This document shows positions 1-11,381 of a stretch of DNA of 26,772 nt, one piece after another (within the stretch, counting starts at the first letter, position 1; the number at the start of each line of letters is the position of its first letter). The stretch lies in contig NW_025062351.1 in assembly GCF_000002995.4 (NCBI RefSeq), positions 1 through 26,772 of the forward strand. The letters are read 5' to 3'. The stretch comes from Brugia malayi. Its lineage: Eukaryota > Nematoda > Chromadorea > Rhabditida > Onchocercidae. A program made the translations under genes and the position numbers. The notes under the pieces are model-generated. The model searched no databases and was not told the DNA's origin. It worked only from the letters and a program-made list of their open reading frames with translations.

Positions 1-784
1 ATTTCTGCTATGCATATTTGGCTATATAAAAATAATTTTGAAAATAAATTTATTTTTTACCATTCATTCTAATCTTTCTTCCCATCAAAATAAACGAATT
101 TCAAAAATTATTCAATTGATTTTTAAAAAAAAGTTTTATGCTTTTTCGAATTATTTCCACAGAAAACTAAAAAATGAAAAAAAAAAAAAAAACCCAATCA
201 TTTTGCTTGCATAAAGTGTTTTTACATTCAACAGAAAAACTAAAATTGAAAATGATTATAAAAAGTAAAGGATTTAAAATTCTTGGATTGTAAGTATGAA
301 TTTTTAAATAAAGTATTTAATTTAATCATATTTATATGTAAAGTAAAGGTAGAAGGATAGAAATTACTTCAAGTACGTCTTTAGCTTATTTTATTTAAAA
401 CAGCAGTGTAGTATAATTTGAAATTTTTCAACATTTTATCCGACTTAGTATTTTTAAAATATCAGTTTAATGGCTTTTAGATGTTTACCTTCAAAGTTTC
501 AGACCGTTTTTTTTTTTTCTTTTTTTTTCCCAATAACGGAAGAGCTTACCGTTCATTAAACATCATTTTATTTATAAATCTTTGCAATTTTATCTTTCGT
601 CACCGACGTTTTTTTATTTCGTTTATTTACTTTTCTGACTGTCTAAAATTCTTGTAAACGATTAAAGTTTCTTCACGGATGATTTCCGATCTTCGGAACT
701 GGTTAAGATGGAATTTCATATGAAAAACAGAATTTATCGATGATCTTCTGATGTTTCTTTGTGATTTCATCTTACCCATTATGC
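1..784. other. AT-rich non-coding flank
   Basis: I see no gene, RNA or mobile element here. The stretch is AT-rich with several A and T homopolymer runs (about 175-193 and 507-530). Short open frames lack any recognisable domain or codon pattern. Confidence 0.6.
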
Positions 785-1018
785 ATACAAAGCGTTCCGC
801 AAATCCATCGACTGTCAGGTCATTCCGCAAATCTATCAGCCGTCAATCGTTCCACAAATCTATCACTTGTTAAATCTTTCCGCAAATCTGTCAGCTGTCA
901 AATCGTTCGCAAACCATCAACTATCAACCGTTCCGCAGATCTGTCAGCTGACAAATCGTTCGCAACCATCAACTATCAACCGTTCGCAAATCTGTCAGTT
1001 GTCAAATTGTCCGCATAT
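785..1018. repeat. Degenerate minisatellite, period about 28-33 bp
   Basis: Variants of the pair CCGCAAATCTGTCAG and CTGTCAAATCGTT recur at least seven times head to tail. Units differ by small indels (TTCCGCAAATC, TTCGCAAACC, TTCGCAACC) and some contain CATCAACTATCAACCG in place of the CTGTCAG part. The period is irregular, so open frames across it (an 86-aa plus-strand frame and a 67-aa minus-strand frame) are by-products of the repeat. It is locally richer in GC than its surroundings. Confidence 0.75.
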
Positions 1019-4000
1019 TAATTACATATTGCAGTAATGCAAAGGAATGACGTTTCCTCCCAATTATATTTTTTAATTTTGACTTGTCATTGCGTTTTGC
1101 AGAATCTGACCTTCTGCAATATTTGTCAATTATCATTTAGACATTGTGACGACGAGTTTTGTCCAGAAATTGTATAAAAAAAAAAAAATTTGTACGACAA
1201 CAAGGCCAATGAAAAAAAAAAAGTGCTACTGCAATAACAACACTGAATATTTGATGACAGTCTCTAAGATGTAATTAAAACTTTTGGAGACAAAATAGAT
1301 TTAAATTAACAACATTTCATTTTACCATTAAAATGTTTAAATGACTAAAATGGCTTTATTCGTTTTTTTTATTTATTTACTTCCGTTTAATTTTTTTTTT
1401 TTTTTTTTTTTTTCAAAATTAAAAAGGATGGGAAAATAAGGAAAAGAATGTAAGCGTAGAGGAGGAGAGAGAAAAATGGAAGGAAAATATCTGTTTCAAT
1501 TTACATTTGAGTTCTCCGAGTGAATAAATGTAAATTATTTTAAGTTTCATGTCTTTTTTTCTTTTTTTTTTTAGCTTTTCAATTTTTTTTTTCATTTTTC
1601 AATTTCTTTTTGAAATTCTTATAATTAAAATATTTGAATAGAAATATTTGCATTTGTAGTTGTTAGATGCCAGTAATATCAGCTTATTTCAAATTATTCT
1701 CTAATAATTCTTTCTTAAATTTCATTCTACTTCATTTTATTTTTTTTTTTCTTCAATCTTTTTATTGTCTAGAAATGGAATGAAAAAAAAAAAAAAGTGA
1801 AAAAATGAAAGAATTAATTGCTTATTTATTAGTAAAATATTTTAAAAATTTTCACATTGAAATCATCTATTTATGGCGTACAAAAAGTTTGTAATCAAAT
1901 TCAAATTTCATTTAAAATTTGTTAGCTTACTTTTAATATTGCGCAGTTTCTCTTAGCATTTATTGCTAATTTAATTTTGTATGATAAGAAAAGGAAATGT
2001 AATCATTTTGCATTCAGTCCTAAATTAAAATTTCATTTAATTTTTCGTTCATTCATCGTTGATTTTATAATAATCTTTGCTACACTTTGTTTTGTAATTT
2101 TGCCAGATAGTATTACTAAAATTTGATGAATTTAAGTTGCGTTGCAATACTGCTAATTAAAATTGAAAGTTTTAATTAGCCGATAGATTCTGATAGATTA
2201 ATAATGCAGCTGCTTTTAACTGGAAGATCAATTCAGTAAAATTAAAGTTAAATTTGAAATATCAAACTTAACTGACATAACTGCAATCAGTTTCAAATGT
2301 CAAAGTTCAGATATATCTGCAACTGTAACTTAGTTGAATATTGAGTTGATTTTTTCTTTAAAAATTGCAGTATAATCATTTATGCATTTCAATTAAAATT
2401 TTTCAACACAAGAAATTTCAATTTTGAGGCTTAAATTTTGAATTTTTACAAAAAATGAAATTTAGTTTTCTTCATTTAAGTCTAATTACTTATGATTTAG
2501 CAGCAATTTGTCATCTACAAAAGATTATTTACAGTTTTCTCGAGAATAATTCGTCATCGGTAACTTTGGATGCTTAAAAAAAAATGACCGTCCTCTTGTG
2601 TCAAATCATTATTAATTGAGTTTTAGTAATGTTTGCATAATGCATGAATCGATTACAGGTAATGAAGAAAAAAGCAAAAATAATAATATCAAAATTTGAA
2701 TTCTAAATTTAAAAATCAATTAAAACATTTATTATTACATTATGCATTCTACACGCATTATCAAATTTCATCAAATATTTCAAACTTATATTGTTTGATG
2801 GAATTTGATTATTTACTTTTTTTTTTTTGATTTGTGTTGAAGAGAGAAGTTGAAAAAAGTTAGTAAAAAAAAAAAAGAGGAACTCTTGTAATGATGATAA
2901 TTACGGTTTAGCAGATGACATTATCATTGATCAGTCAAGACTCGAGAACAATTGAAATTGTTTAGTAGTTGAACAAAAAATGAAAAAGTCAAAAATTTTA
3001 AAAAAATTTATTCAATTTAAGATTTTCTACTAATTTGCTTACCTAAATTTTTTTAATTGATCTGATATGCTTTTTGCAATAGCTTATCAAATTATATGTG
3101 CATGCAAATGAGAAATTAAATTATAGTTTAGGGTATTTCGGATCTTCGTCTTTGCATAATTGCCCATTTCATATTTTTAATTTAAGCATTGTAATATTTA
3201 AAATTTATTAAACAATGAATAAAATCGTTTTCATTTTGTACTAATTACAAAAAAAAAAAAAGTATTTGTTGACTTTTCATTTCAATTAATTTATAACAAT
3301 TCTAACAAATTAGTAATTTTTTAAATTAAATTTTATCCCTCGTTAATGATATTTTTATTTTTTGGCTTTGCTAATTAATAACTGCTTAACTTATATCTAA
3401 GTGTAAAATTCAACATTTATCGATTGAATCGCTAAATAAATTTTCATCTGATCACAAAATGATTTAATCAGTGTGATAATGTTGATAATTGATAAATGCT
3501 AGAATATTGTAGATAGATAAACAATTCTGCAATCACTGCTGGATGATAAATTCAGCCATGGACTTATGATTTTAAACTTTGTTTTATTTTTAATGAGAAG
3601 AAAATTGATGGCAATGAATGCTTGCAATTAAATATATTTCATTCATTCTACCATTTATATGCCTTTTGTACTATAAAAGAACTAAGCTAAAATGATTGTA
3701 AGTGATTTTTTTTTATTTTTTTTTTTTTTTTTTGAACTTAATTTATATATTGAGAATTATTCTGAGTGTTTTCCATTAAAAAAAAAAAAAAAAAAACAAA
3801 AATTATTGTCGTAAATTTATTTGAATGAAAGTGTCGTAAATTTATTTGAATGAATTTAGTTTTTGTAATTATTACAACAAATAATACAACAATCAATTTA
3901 GGAGCATAATTTTAATTTAGAAGAAAGAAACTAAAATTTGTGTAGACTAAAATAAAAGCTAAACTTGTTGGAAAAATTTAAATTGCTGAATGAAAAATAA

Positions 4001-4598
4001 ATTTGCTATATGGAAGAAAGAAAAATTCAGAATCATCCAAAGTTTTAGCAATGATGCTTTAAATAATTATTATAAGCTAATTAAATTGTATAATTTTTTT
4101 CCGATTAAAAATGCTAATTTAAATTTACTCTTCTGAAATGAACAAAAATTTGTCGATTTAAGAATGAAATAATGAATTAATTGCACAAATAGTCGAATCA
4201 CAATACAATTGAATAGATTTAATAAAACTTAAGTATAAGGAATTTTTGTCCTTTTATCATTTTTTTAATTTAATTTTATTTTTTTTTTTGTTTTCGCAAA
4301 TTATTTCTTGCAGTTTACTAATTTTTGCAATGTCTAATCACTGATTAAATTATTTTAAAAACTTGAATAATTTAACAATGCTATTACACTATCAAGCACA
4401 ATTACCATTATGATAAATAATTTTCAGATTACTGATTAATTGTTAATTTTGTTGTGATGTTAGCGCATTTAGTGATAAAGTGATATGGTTGCTATCAAAA
4501 TAGATATTTTAATTATTTAATTAACTAATTCATTGATTCAAATGCTGCTGATTAAATGTCTGTTTGAATAATTAATGAACATAATTCAGTGATCTAAT
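1019..4598. other. Gene-poor AT-rich DNA
   Basis: About 3.6 kb with no convincing coding exon, tRNA or mobile element. It contains many homopolymer tracts, including a T run of more than 20 near 1390-1413 and A runs near 3778-3796. A 25-bp tandem duplication lies at about 3808-3854 (GTCGTAAATTTATTTGAATG twice). It could include distal regulatory DNA of the downstream neuropeptide gene, but nothing in the sequence shows this. Confidence 0.55.
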
Positions 4599-4599
4599 T

Positions 4600-5247
4600 A
4601 GCTTATCTGCGACACAAATTAGCTGATCTTCGACACAAATTAGCTGATCTTCGACACAAATTAGCTGATCTTCGACACAAATTAGCTGATCTTCGACACA
4701 AATTAGCTGATCTTCGACAAAATTAGCTGATCTTCGACACAAATTAGCTGATCTTCGACACAAATTAGCTGATCTTCGACACAAATTAGCTGATCTTCGA
4801 CACAAATTAGCTGATCTTCGACACAAATTAGCTGATCTTCGACACAAATTAGCTGATCTTCGACACAAATTAGCTGATCTTCGACACAAATAGCTGATCT
4901 TCGACACAAATTAGCTGATCTTCGACACAAATTAGCTGATCTTCGACACAAATTAGCTGATCTTCGACACAAATTAGCTGATCTTCGACACAAATTAGCT
5001 GATCTTCGACACAAATTAGCTGATCTTCGACACAAATTAGCTGATCTTCGACACAAATTAGCTGATCTTCGACACAAATTAGCTGATCTTCGACACAAAT
5101 TAGCTGATCTTCGACACAAATTAGCTGATCTTCGACACAAATTTAGCTGATCTGCGACACAAATTAGCTGATCTTCGACACGAATTAGCTGATCTTCGAC
5201 ACAAATTAGCTGATCTGCGACACAAATTAGCTGATCTGCGACACACG
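4600..5247. repeat. 21-bp minisatellite, about 31 tandem units
   Basis: The unit CACAAATTAGCTGATCTTCG plus A is repeated about 31 times with high identity. Rare variants include ATCTGCG in place of ATCTTCG (mostly in the outer units), CACGAATT, and three units with 1-2 bp indels near 4719, 4889 and 5142. Because 21 is divisible by 3, the minus strand reads as long RRSANLC repeats (frames 4572-4907 and 4703-5140). The indels shift the frame between these two, so it is not a conserved coding sequence. No spacers separate the units, so it is not a CRISPR array. Confidence 0.95.
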
Positions 5248-5360
5248 TTAGAATTGATTTAATTCAAAAATTTTTAGCTGATCTTCGACACGAATTAGCT
5301 GTTTAATAAATATTGCACATACAAATGCGTTAGAATTGATTTAATTCAAAATTTTTTTTT
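5246..5360. repeat. Dispersed direct repeat at the minisatellite edge
   Basis: CGTTAGAATTGATTTAATTC followed by an A/T run occurs at about 5246-5276 and again at about 5328-5359. A lone copy of the 21-bp minisatellite unit (AGCTGATCTTCGACACGAAT) sits between them. This looks like a larger duplicated block at the end of the array. Confidence 0.7.
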
Positions 5361-6640
5361 TTCATTTTCATTTCAAAAAAAAAACTGTTGCAAATTCTTT
5401 TTTACGAGAAATGCGACAGATTCGTATCGCATCGCATCGTATCGCATTTTATTTTCTACTGCTCCGCTTGATGCTTACAAATGAATTGCAAATTATGAGT
5501 AAATAATAATAATAATAATAGTAAGCAATTCATTATCTCTCTTTCATTACTTTCAATTTTACTTCTTCTCCTCCCTTCAAACTCATCTATTTTTGATGAT
5601 TTGTTGAATAGTGAAATTATAAATAAGAACGACTTGATGATATAATTCTTTCAATCATTTTTTTTTTTTCATTATGCATCTCAAAGACTTTTTCATTGCT
5701 TTTATTTATTCTCATTTTTTTTTTGCTTAACTAAAAAAAAAAAAATTAGCTTAACTATTAGTTTTTTTTTTTCTTCTTTTTGCATATATTTCAATTTTAT
5801 AAAAATTTTTTCAATTTCAATTAATTATCAAACTTTTCCTATTTAAATATTTTGTCAAGAAAAAAAAAAAAAAAAAACTCATTAGTTTGTAAACAAACAA
5901 TTGTGAACGTATTGTTTACACTTTTCTTAGTACGATAAACTTTTTAAATTGCATTTACCAAAAAATGAAATAAATATTAAATTTCGTAATATTATTGAAG
6001 AAAATAAAAAAAAAAGTCTTTAATTTAATATTCGTTCAAATCCAATTTATTAGTACTGCGAATTCATAAAATGCTTCCTTAAGACGACTTTATACTTTGA
6101 TTCCCTTTTTTTCTTTTTTGTTTAACTTTACAAATTATATACCATTTGTTAAAGCTGTTCCGCTCATTTTCCATTTATCACTTTTCTTTTTTATTAATAG
6201 CATTTGAAATAATATTTTTTAAATTTAATAAGGAAACTTAATTTTTTTTTTTTTTTTCAAGAATTATTATTGCTAAAAGATCTTTTCTGTCATTTCTGTC
6301 GTATAGATAAACAAATAATTGTTATTAAATTATTATTTACTTGCTATCTCTCAAAATTCATGTTTTTTGTACTATTTTGACCAAATTTTCCTTAAAATCT
6401 TTTTTTTTTTATTACTTATACTTTCATTTTATCATTGTAATTTGATTATGATAAACAAATAATTCTTTCATTTGCATAAAATTAATTTACTCTAATAGCT
6501 AAAAAAAAAGTTTTAGAAATTTTGAAAATATTCCAAATAAATGATTTGTCAACAAGGAGAGCAATTAGATTTTTTCTTAATTTCCTTCCTTTATTTAAAA
6601 CTCTTTAAAATTTTGATACTATGTAAATTATTACTTTCAA
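5361..6640. other. AT-rich non-coding DNA with microsatellites
   Basis: No gene is seen. There is a short ATCGC/ATCGT microsatellite at about 5427-5449, an AAT microsatellite at about 5502-5520, and many A/T homopolymers (for example near 5860-5878 and 6242-6257). Confidence 0.55.
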
Positions 6641-7518
6641 GCTTTTCTCATTTAAAATAATAGCAAACTTTAGTACTTGATAGCAGGACACTTTGACAAT
6701 TTTAGTGTGTCATCAAAATGATATTATGATAGTTAGCTATTAACTGGGATGATAGCTATTAAGTGTGGTGACAACTAGGAACTAGGGTGACAGCTAGGGA
6801 CTGGGATGATAAATTTAACTTTATAAATTTATCAGTACTAATTAACTTTTTCCGTTTTATGATAGGCTTCAAGGCAAGCAAATAGTACAGGTATGACTTA
6901 TGGCAGTTTATTGTCATCTGAGAGAAATTCAAATTGTCTAGGAAGTCCATCCCTGGATATTTCGGAAAGCTCACCTTCAAATATCATTTAGAAGCATTCT
7001 TCATTCATATTCAACAGAAACTCTATCATCCAGGAAATTAGTTCTCGAATATCCATTCAGAAATTTCTCGTCAAGAAATCATTCAGGAAGGCCATTTCCT
7101 GACATCATTCGGAAGGTTAATCATCATAAAGTGCAAACTGAAATGATTCTCTTAAAAAAAAAAACTTTTTTTTCTGAAGATAATTGAAAGTAAAGCAAAT
7201 CAATTGCTAATTTAGTATTAAAATTTAGTACATATAACTTTCAACTTTTCCGCTTTCCGCTCTCTTCCGGTCAGTGGATTGATTCCGCAAAAAAAATAAT
7301 GATTGTTTATTGATTAATGATTATGCATTAGTAAATCTAAACTAACTATTATTATTTCATTAGATCAAAATATGATGTAATTACTCTCCAATACTAATTG
7401 TTTTGTGCTAAAATGGCAATCAATAAAAATTAAATTTGTCCATCATTTAAAGATTAAAATTTAACTCATAAAATTTCAATGTTTGAAATTTTAGAAGCAA
7501 TTTTAGTATGCGCTTTTT
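6641..7518. other. Unique flank upstream of the neuropeptide gene, with weak local repeats
   Basis: No exon is recognised. About 6715-6810 holds imperfect repeats of GGTGACAGCTAGGAACTGGG type. About 6940-7120 holds degenerate repeats around CATTCAGAAA or CATTCAGGAAG. A 73-aa minus-strand frame (6759-6980) runs through these and shows no domain. This is the native upstream DNA of the first neuropeptide gene, so its promoter should lie here or further left, but I cannot point to it. Confidence 0.5.
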
Positions 7519-7563
7519 CCATTGTTGTATATATTTCGATCGATTAATATAATTTTGTTGTTT

Positions 7564-7602
7564 TTTTTTTTTTTTCATTTCAGGTGAGAAGGGTAACTAA
7601 CA
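7564..7602 (+). promoter_or_regulatory. 3' splice or SL trans-splice acceptor before the nlp start codon, copy A
   Basis: A T-rich tract ends in TTTCATTTCAG at 7583, 19 bases before the ATG at 7603. In nematodes such a site with a short leader is typical of spliced-leader trans-splicing, but a cis intron in the 5' UTR is also possible. The bases after CAG are GTGAGAAGG, so the same spot also matches a 5' donor (CAG/GTGAG), as at recursive splice points. Confidence 0.6.
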
Positions 7603-8976
7603 ATGGAAACTATGACAATTCTTATACTCATTTCATTAGCTGCTGCCATTGTTCAATCAGAATATTATGGTAATATAGCTTTTTTTTTTTATTAAAAAAG
7701 AAACTAGCTGAGTAAAATGAAAAAAAAAAAAAAATGTAAAATGAAACTGAGCAAAATGAAATTTGAAAAATACTAAATGATTATTCTATCGTACTTTTTT
7801 AAAATAAAATTTTTTATCGCATTCTAATTAATTAATTCATTAATTATTATAATCAAAAATAGTTGGAAGGAATAGATAAGGGAATTAATTTGTTATCATT
7901 ACATAAGCTATAAATTTTAATTAATTTAGGCTAATCAATCTTCATCTAAAATGTCAACTGTTTTGTCGTTTTATGATGATGAAAATACTAAAAAAAAAAA
8001 AATTAATAATTTGCTATTTAAATTTTACAGCCAATTACAACGATCGATTGGCAAGAGATTTCATGCATTTTGGAAAACGTTCACCAAATATAATAATACC
8101 ACAATTGATCGCAATATTGCTTCTCTAAAAGAGGAGAGGTGACAAAAAGCTTTTTTGTCACACAAAAATCATCATTGTCCACATCCTTTTTATCTTTTTC
8201 TAGATCCTTTTTTTTTTTTTTTTTTAATTCTTAATTTTAATTTCTGTAAATGATAGGAATATAATTTGTTTGTCAATGTCAACAGATGTCATCAAAAAGA
8301 GTAATATTTTTTTTATTAGTTAGCATTCTTTTGTTTAAAAATGTTTTTAATATTTTCATTGTTGCATTTAGAATACTTAAAATAGTCTTTAGTCTTACAC
8401 AAAAATTATTTATTTTATTTGAAATTATATTTAAATCAATTTATGCAATAAAATTTAAAAAAGTTCCTGGTAAAAATTTAATAAAAGATGCAAGTTAATG
8501 CATTTTAACTATTAAAAAAATGAAGAATAATTTCAAAAATATTTAAATAAAAAAAAAGAAAAAACTAAAATATTAAATATGAAATATGGTAAAAATTGAA
8601 AAAAGAAAAAAAGTTGACATAATTTCTTCATAATAATTCAAAGAAAAAGTAGTTTTCATTGATGAATGCCTTAAATTGTTACATATTTTAATTTGTTTAG
8701 TTCTCGAGAGATTTCATGAATTTTGGAAAACGTTCCATTGGTGACGATTGGTCTGATATAACACTAAAAGTTGGTGACAATCCCGAATTACTCCACAAGA
8801 AAAGCAGCACTTTTGATAGGGATTTCATGAATTTCGGCAAACGAGCGGTGCCATTTGAGCGCAATCTGATCAATTCAAACAAAAAAAGTGGCATTGACAG
8901 CGGCGCATTTGACCGCGAGTTTCTCAGTTTCGGCAAAAGGTCAACAAATATACATTTGTATGAAATTTTTAGGTAA
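7603..8976 (+). CDS. nlp-13: nlp-13-like amidated neuropeptide precursor, copy A (structure uncertain)
   Basis: A secreted precursor cut at KR sites, with Gly as amide donor. Exon 1 (7603-7669) starts at the first ATG after the acceptor and encodes a 19-residue signal peptide (hydrophobic TILILISLAAAIV, small residues before the likely cut), ending in phase 1 at G/GTAATA. Exon 2 begins after TTTTACAG at 8031 and encodes NYNDRLARDFMHFGKR. The frame then continues only 15 residues to a TAA at 8126-8128. Further peptides are encoded in an exon at 8701-8976. The known nlp-13 peptides of C. elegans end in DRDIMSFG; the resemblance to DRDFMxFG is the basis of the name. I found no donor in exon 2 that joins the 8701 exon in frame. 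The gene may be broken, use an unseen exon, or encode a 54-aa short form. It is the copy that retains the native upstream DNA. Confidence 0.6.
8139..8700 (+). other. Presumed intron of nlp copy A
   Basis: AT-rich sequence between the two peptide-coding exons. It opens with AG/GTGACA, a good donor, which is also the first arm of a perfect 10-bp inverted repeat (GTGACAAAAA at 8139-8148 and TTTTTGTCAC at 8152-8161). It ends at ATTTGTTTAG (8700), a good acceptor. A 70-aa hydrophobic frame at 8286-8498 is AT-driven and has no cleavage-site repeats. This block is absent from copy B. Confidence 0.5.
8701..8976 (+). CDS. nlp-13: Distal peptide-coding exon of nlp copy A
   Basis: The exon begins in phase 0 after TTTGTTTAG and encodes FSRDFMNFGKR, then a 23-residue spacer ending in HKK, then SSTFDRDFMNFGKR, AVPFERNLINSNKK, SGIDSGAFDREFLSFGKR and a C-terminal tail STNIHLYEIFR with stop at 8974-8976. 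Three peptides have the xFG-KR amidation and cleavage signature. The acidic spacer (IGDDWSDITLKVGD) has no amidation site. This exon is the ancestor of, or sister to, the 96-bp repeat block in copy B. Its 3' region has a candidate AATAAA at 9283-9288. Confidence 0.8.
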   Translation, partial: FSRDFMNFGKRSIGDDWSDITLKVGDNPELLHKKSSTFDRDFMNFGKRAVPFERNLINSNKKSGIDSGAFDREFLSFGKRSTNIHLYEIFR

Positions 8977-10976
8977 AAACGAGAGTAAACCAGGAAGTAA
9001 TTAACAGATGAGAGAAAGGTATAGCTGAGAGTTCGCATATTTCAGTATGACATATGGAAGGAACAGAGATTGTTTAAGTCTTACTGTCAGCTAAGTAAAT
9101 GTGCAATTTAGTTTTTATTTTTGATTTGATATTTTTTGATTTCTTTCAAAATTTTTTTAAATGTTTTATCAAAATATTGCTTAATAATCTTTTTATTTAA
9201 AAAAAAAAAAATATTTTTTGTTTTATAGTTGCATGGATGAATATAAATTCTTTTATGCAGCAATCAGCACTTTTAAACTTTAAATAAAATATTCTAATCA
9301 ATTCAAATGTTGGCAGAAAAATTTTTTAAATATCATCTATGTAATAAAAATAGTAATAATATAATATTAAAAATATAATAGTGTGACATTTCTTTTAATA
9401 TTTTTTATGTGTTTTTTTCTTTTCAGATAATCACCGAATGAAATTCATCACAAAAGAATACAAAATTTTAAATGTGTCGTAAAAAATTTCTCTGTTTCAG
9501 AGCCAATATCATTTTTGTTTAGCTTTCAATGTTTCACAAAAATAACTTTAAACTTTTCATAGTTTTATTCGATAAATTGAATTATGCAAATTAATTACTA
9601 AAAGCTGATAAAGTTGCAATTTTGATGAAATTTGAATGAATTATGCTAATTAATGGCTCTTTTTCCGAGAGAAAATTATGGTGGTATACTTCAAATTGTA
9701 TTTGTTTATTGTGAATGAAATTATTTCTTACTTGGAACAAGTTCATTACCTTTAATATTTACTCTTAAATTTGGGAAAAAAAAAAAAAAGAAAAACTCAA
9801 CTTGAAAATAATTTGGAGCTTCTTGTCAAGCCGATTCTCATTAACAGAAGAAGTGACCATAGGACAAAAATGAAAAGAAATGATTAACTTCAGAACAACG
9901 TAGTTAAATTCTAAAAAAACGTTGCATGGACAAAATTTGATTTGATAAAATTCAGAATTGGAATCAAACTCAAAATTTGAAACGACAATTGCGCCACAGT
10001 GCAGAAAATTGTGATTGCTAAAGCTGTTCAGAAATAAAATGAATTATTTGATTTATTGCATAAAACAATGGATATTGCTCTTTCATATTTGATATGACAC
10101 TTAGTCCTTTAAACTTTTCCTATTAACTTTTTCAATTTTTTATTCAATTATACACCCAATAACCAACTAATTTCTGCATCGCTCCTTTAATGCTAAATAA
10201 TTATATTAAAAAGTTTGTTATTTTAATTGAATTAAATCATTTAATTTACTTTTCTGCGACACGAAATGCCATATAAAATGGTTGCAAATGCCTTAAATCA
10301 AATATTGAAAACAACAAATAATCTAATAATTGAATAATGGATAGCAAATGTAAAAACCTAAGATTACTTTACCTTTTCAATAAAGTAAATCGAAAAAAAA
10401 ATCGGTAAAATCAATTTAGAAGTTTACTCTTTGTCTCTTTTGTCAGTTGATTACTGATGAATGAACAAAGATATCAAAAAATTATCAATTTAAAAATCAG
10501 TAGAAAGCTTACTTTTTTTCATTTTCCAGCAAAAATTTCACTGAATAAGAAATGAATTTGTAGGAAATTTTTTAAATTTTAAAATTTAGCAAATAATTTT
10601 TGAAATTTGATAACGTTTATAAAAGTTCACTTATTATAGATGATGATATCTGACCTTTTATCACTATTGGCATTAATATCAAAAAGTGATAACAATTATA
10701 ATTGCGATGCTAGCATGCTAATCCTCTCTTTTTTTGCCAATTACTTATCAATAATATAAAGTTAAAGAATACTGAAATTACTATAAGAAGATAATAGAAG
10801 ATTTTATTTGCTACTGATTTATGCAAATTTATTTTTAGTCTTAAATTCTATTTGTAATAATTTTCCCTTCTTTTCCTTTCCTCTTAGTTTAGCATTGATT
10901 ATTAATAATTTAGCGAACTAATAAAAGCAAAATAACAGTTTATTTTGAAAATTGGTACTTGAATATCGATTTTATT
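8977..10976. other. AT-rich spacer, nlp 3' region to retroelement, copy A
   Basis: About 2 kb between the nlp stop and the retroelement target site. It is repeated at 18660-20676 with roughly eight substitutions plus homopolymer indels. No coding exon is seen. The proximal part is probably nlp 3' UTR (AATAAA candidate at 9283-9288). Confidence 0.6.
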
Positions 10977-10981
10977 GATAC
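10977..10981. repeat. Target site duplication, left, copy A
   Basis: GATAC immediately before the LTR end TGTCGTGAAA. The same five bases follow TTTCACGACA at 14639-14643. A 5-bp duplication fits LTR-retrotransposon integration. Confidence 0.8.
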
Positions 10982-11381
10982 TGTCGTGAAACCTCAAACT
11001 TGGGTAATTAAACCTTTATTTAACATGAAGCAAATAATAGCGCTTTATACATATCGTACGGATGCTACACCGATTAACGAACGCGTAACGAAAGATATAA
11101 TTATAAAACATTAAAATGATATCAAAATCATCCCAAAATGCAGAATGAACCACCGTATGGAGGACGATGGTTTATATGCAGAACTGAGCTGACCAGATAT
11201 CCGGCAGAGGATATTTAACTGATGTGAAACAAAGATTGCTAATAAAGGGTTTTGCTAACAAAGGGTTTGCTAACGAAGGGTTTGCTAACAAAGGGTTTTT
11301 GTTGTGTGAGGAAAAGGAATCAGATAAGAGGAATTTGTTAGTTTTGGATATAATAATTTAAATATTTCGTCTTTCACGACA
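10982..11381 (-). repeat. 3' LTR of the BEL/Pao remnant, copy A (400 bp)
   Basis: Bounded by TGTCGTGAAA (10982-10991) and TTTCACGACA (11372-11381), which are inverted repeats with TG...CA ends. It contains four tandem 15-16 bp units of TTTGCTAACAAAGGG type at about 11234-11296. The last codons of pol (stop at 11358-11360) lie inside the LTR. It differs from the copy B LTR at about ten positions, far more than the flanks do. Confidence 0.85.

Noticed and set aside
4572..5140. Two minus-strand frames of 111 and 145 aa with RRSANLC repeats
   Set aside because: They are translations of the 21-bp minisatellite. Frame shifts occur at unit indels, and there is no domain or non-repetitive coding part.
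4600..5247. Possible CRISPR array
   Set aside because: Units abut directly with no variable spacers, and the DNA is eukaryotic.
6759..6980. 73-aa minus-strand frame as a gene
   Set aside because: It lies over weak local repeats with no recognisable domain, start context or splice partners.
7951..8142. 63-aa frame overlapping nlp exon 2
   Set aside because: It runs through the intron acceptor in a different frame from the FMHFGKR peptide and has no family features.
8286..8498. 70-aa hydrophobic plus-strand frame with a signal-like start
   Set aside because: Composition is explained by A/T bias. No cleavage sites follow, and the region is absent from copy B.
8697..9038. Minus-strand frame opposite the nlp distal exon (and the 207-aa one at 18098-18721)
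   Set aside because: Shadows of the peptide-coding repeats. The plus strand has the KR/FG signature.
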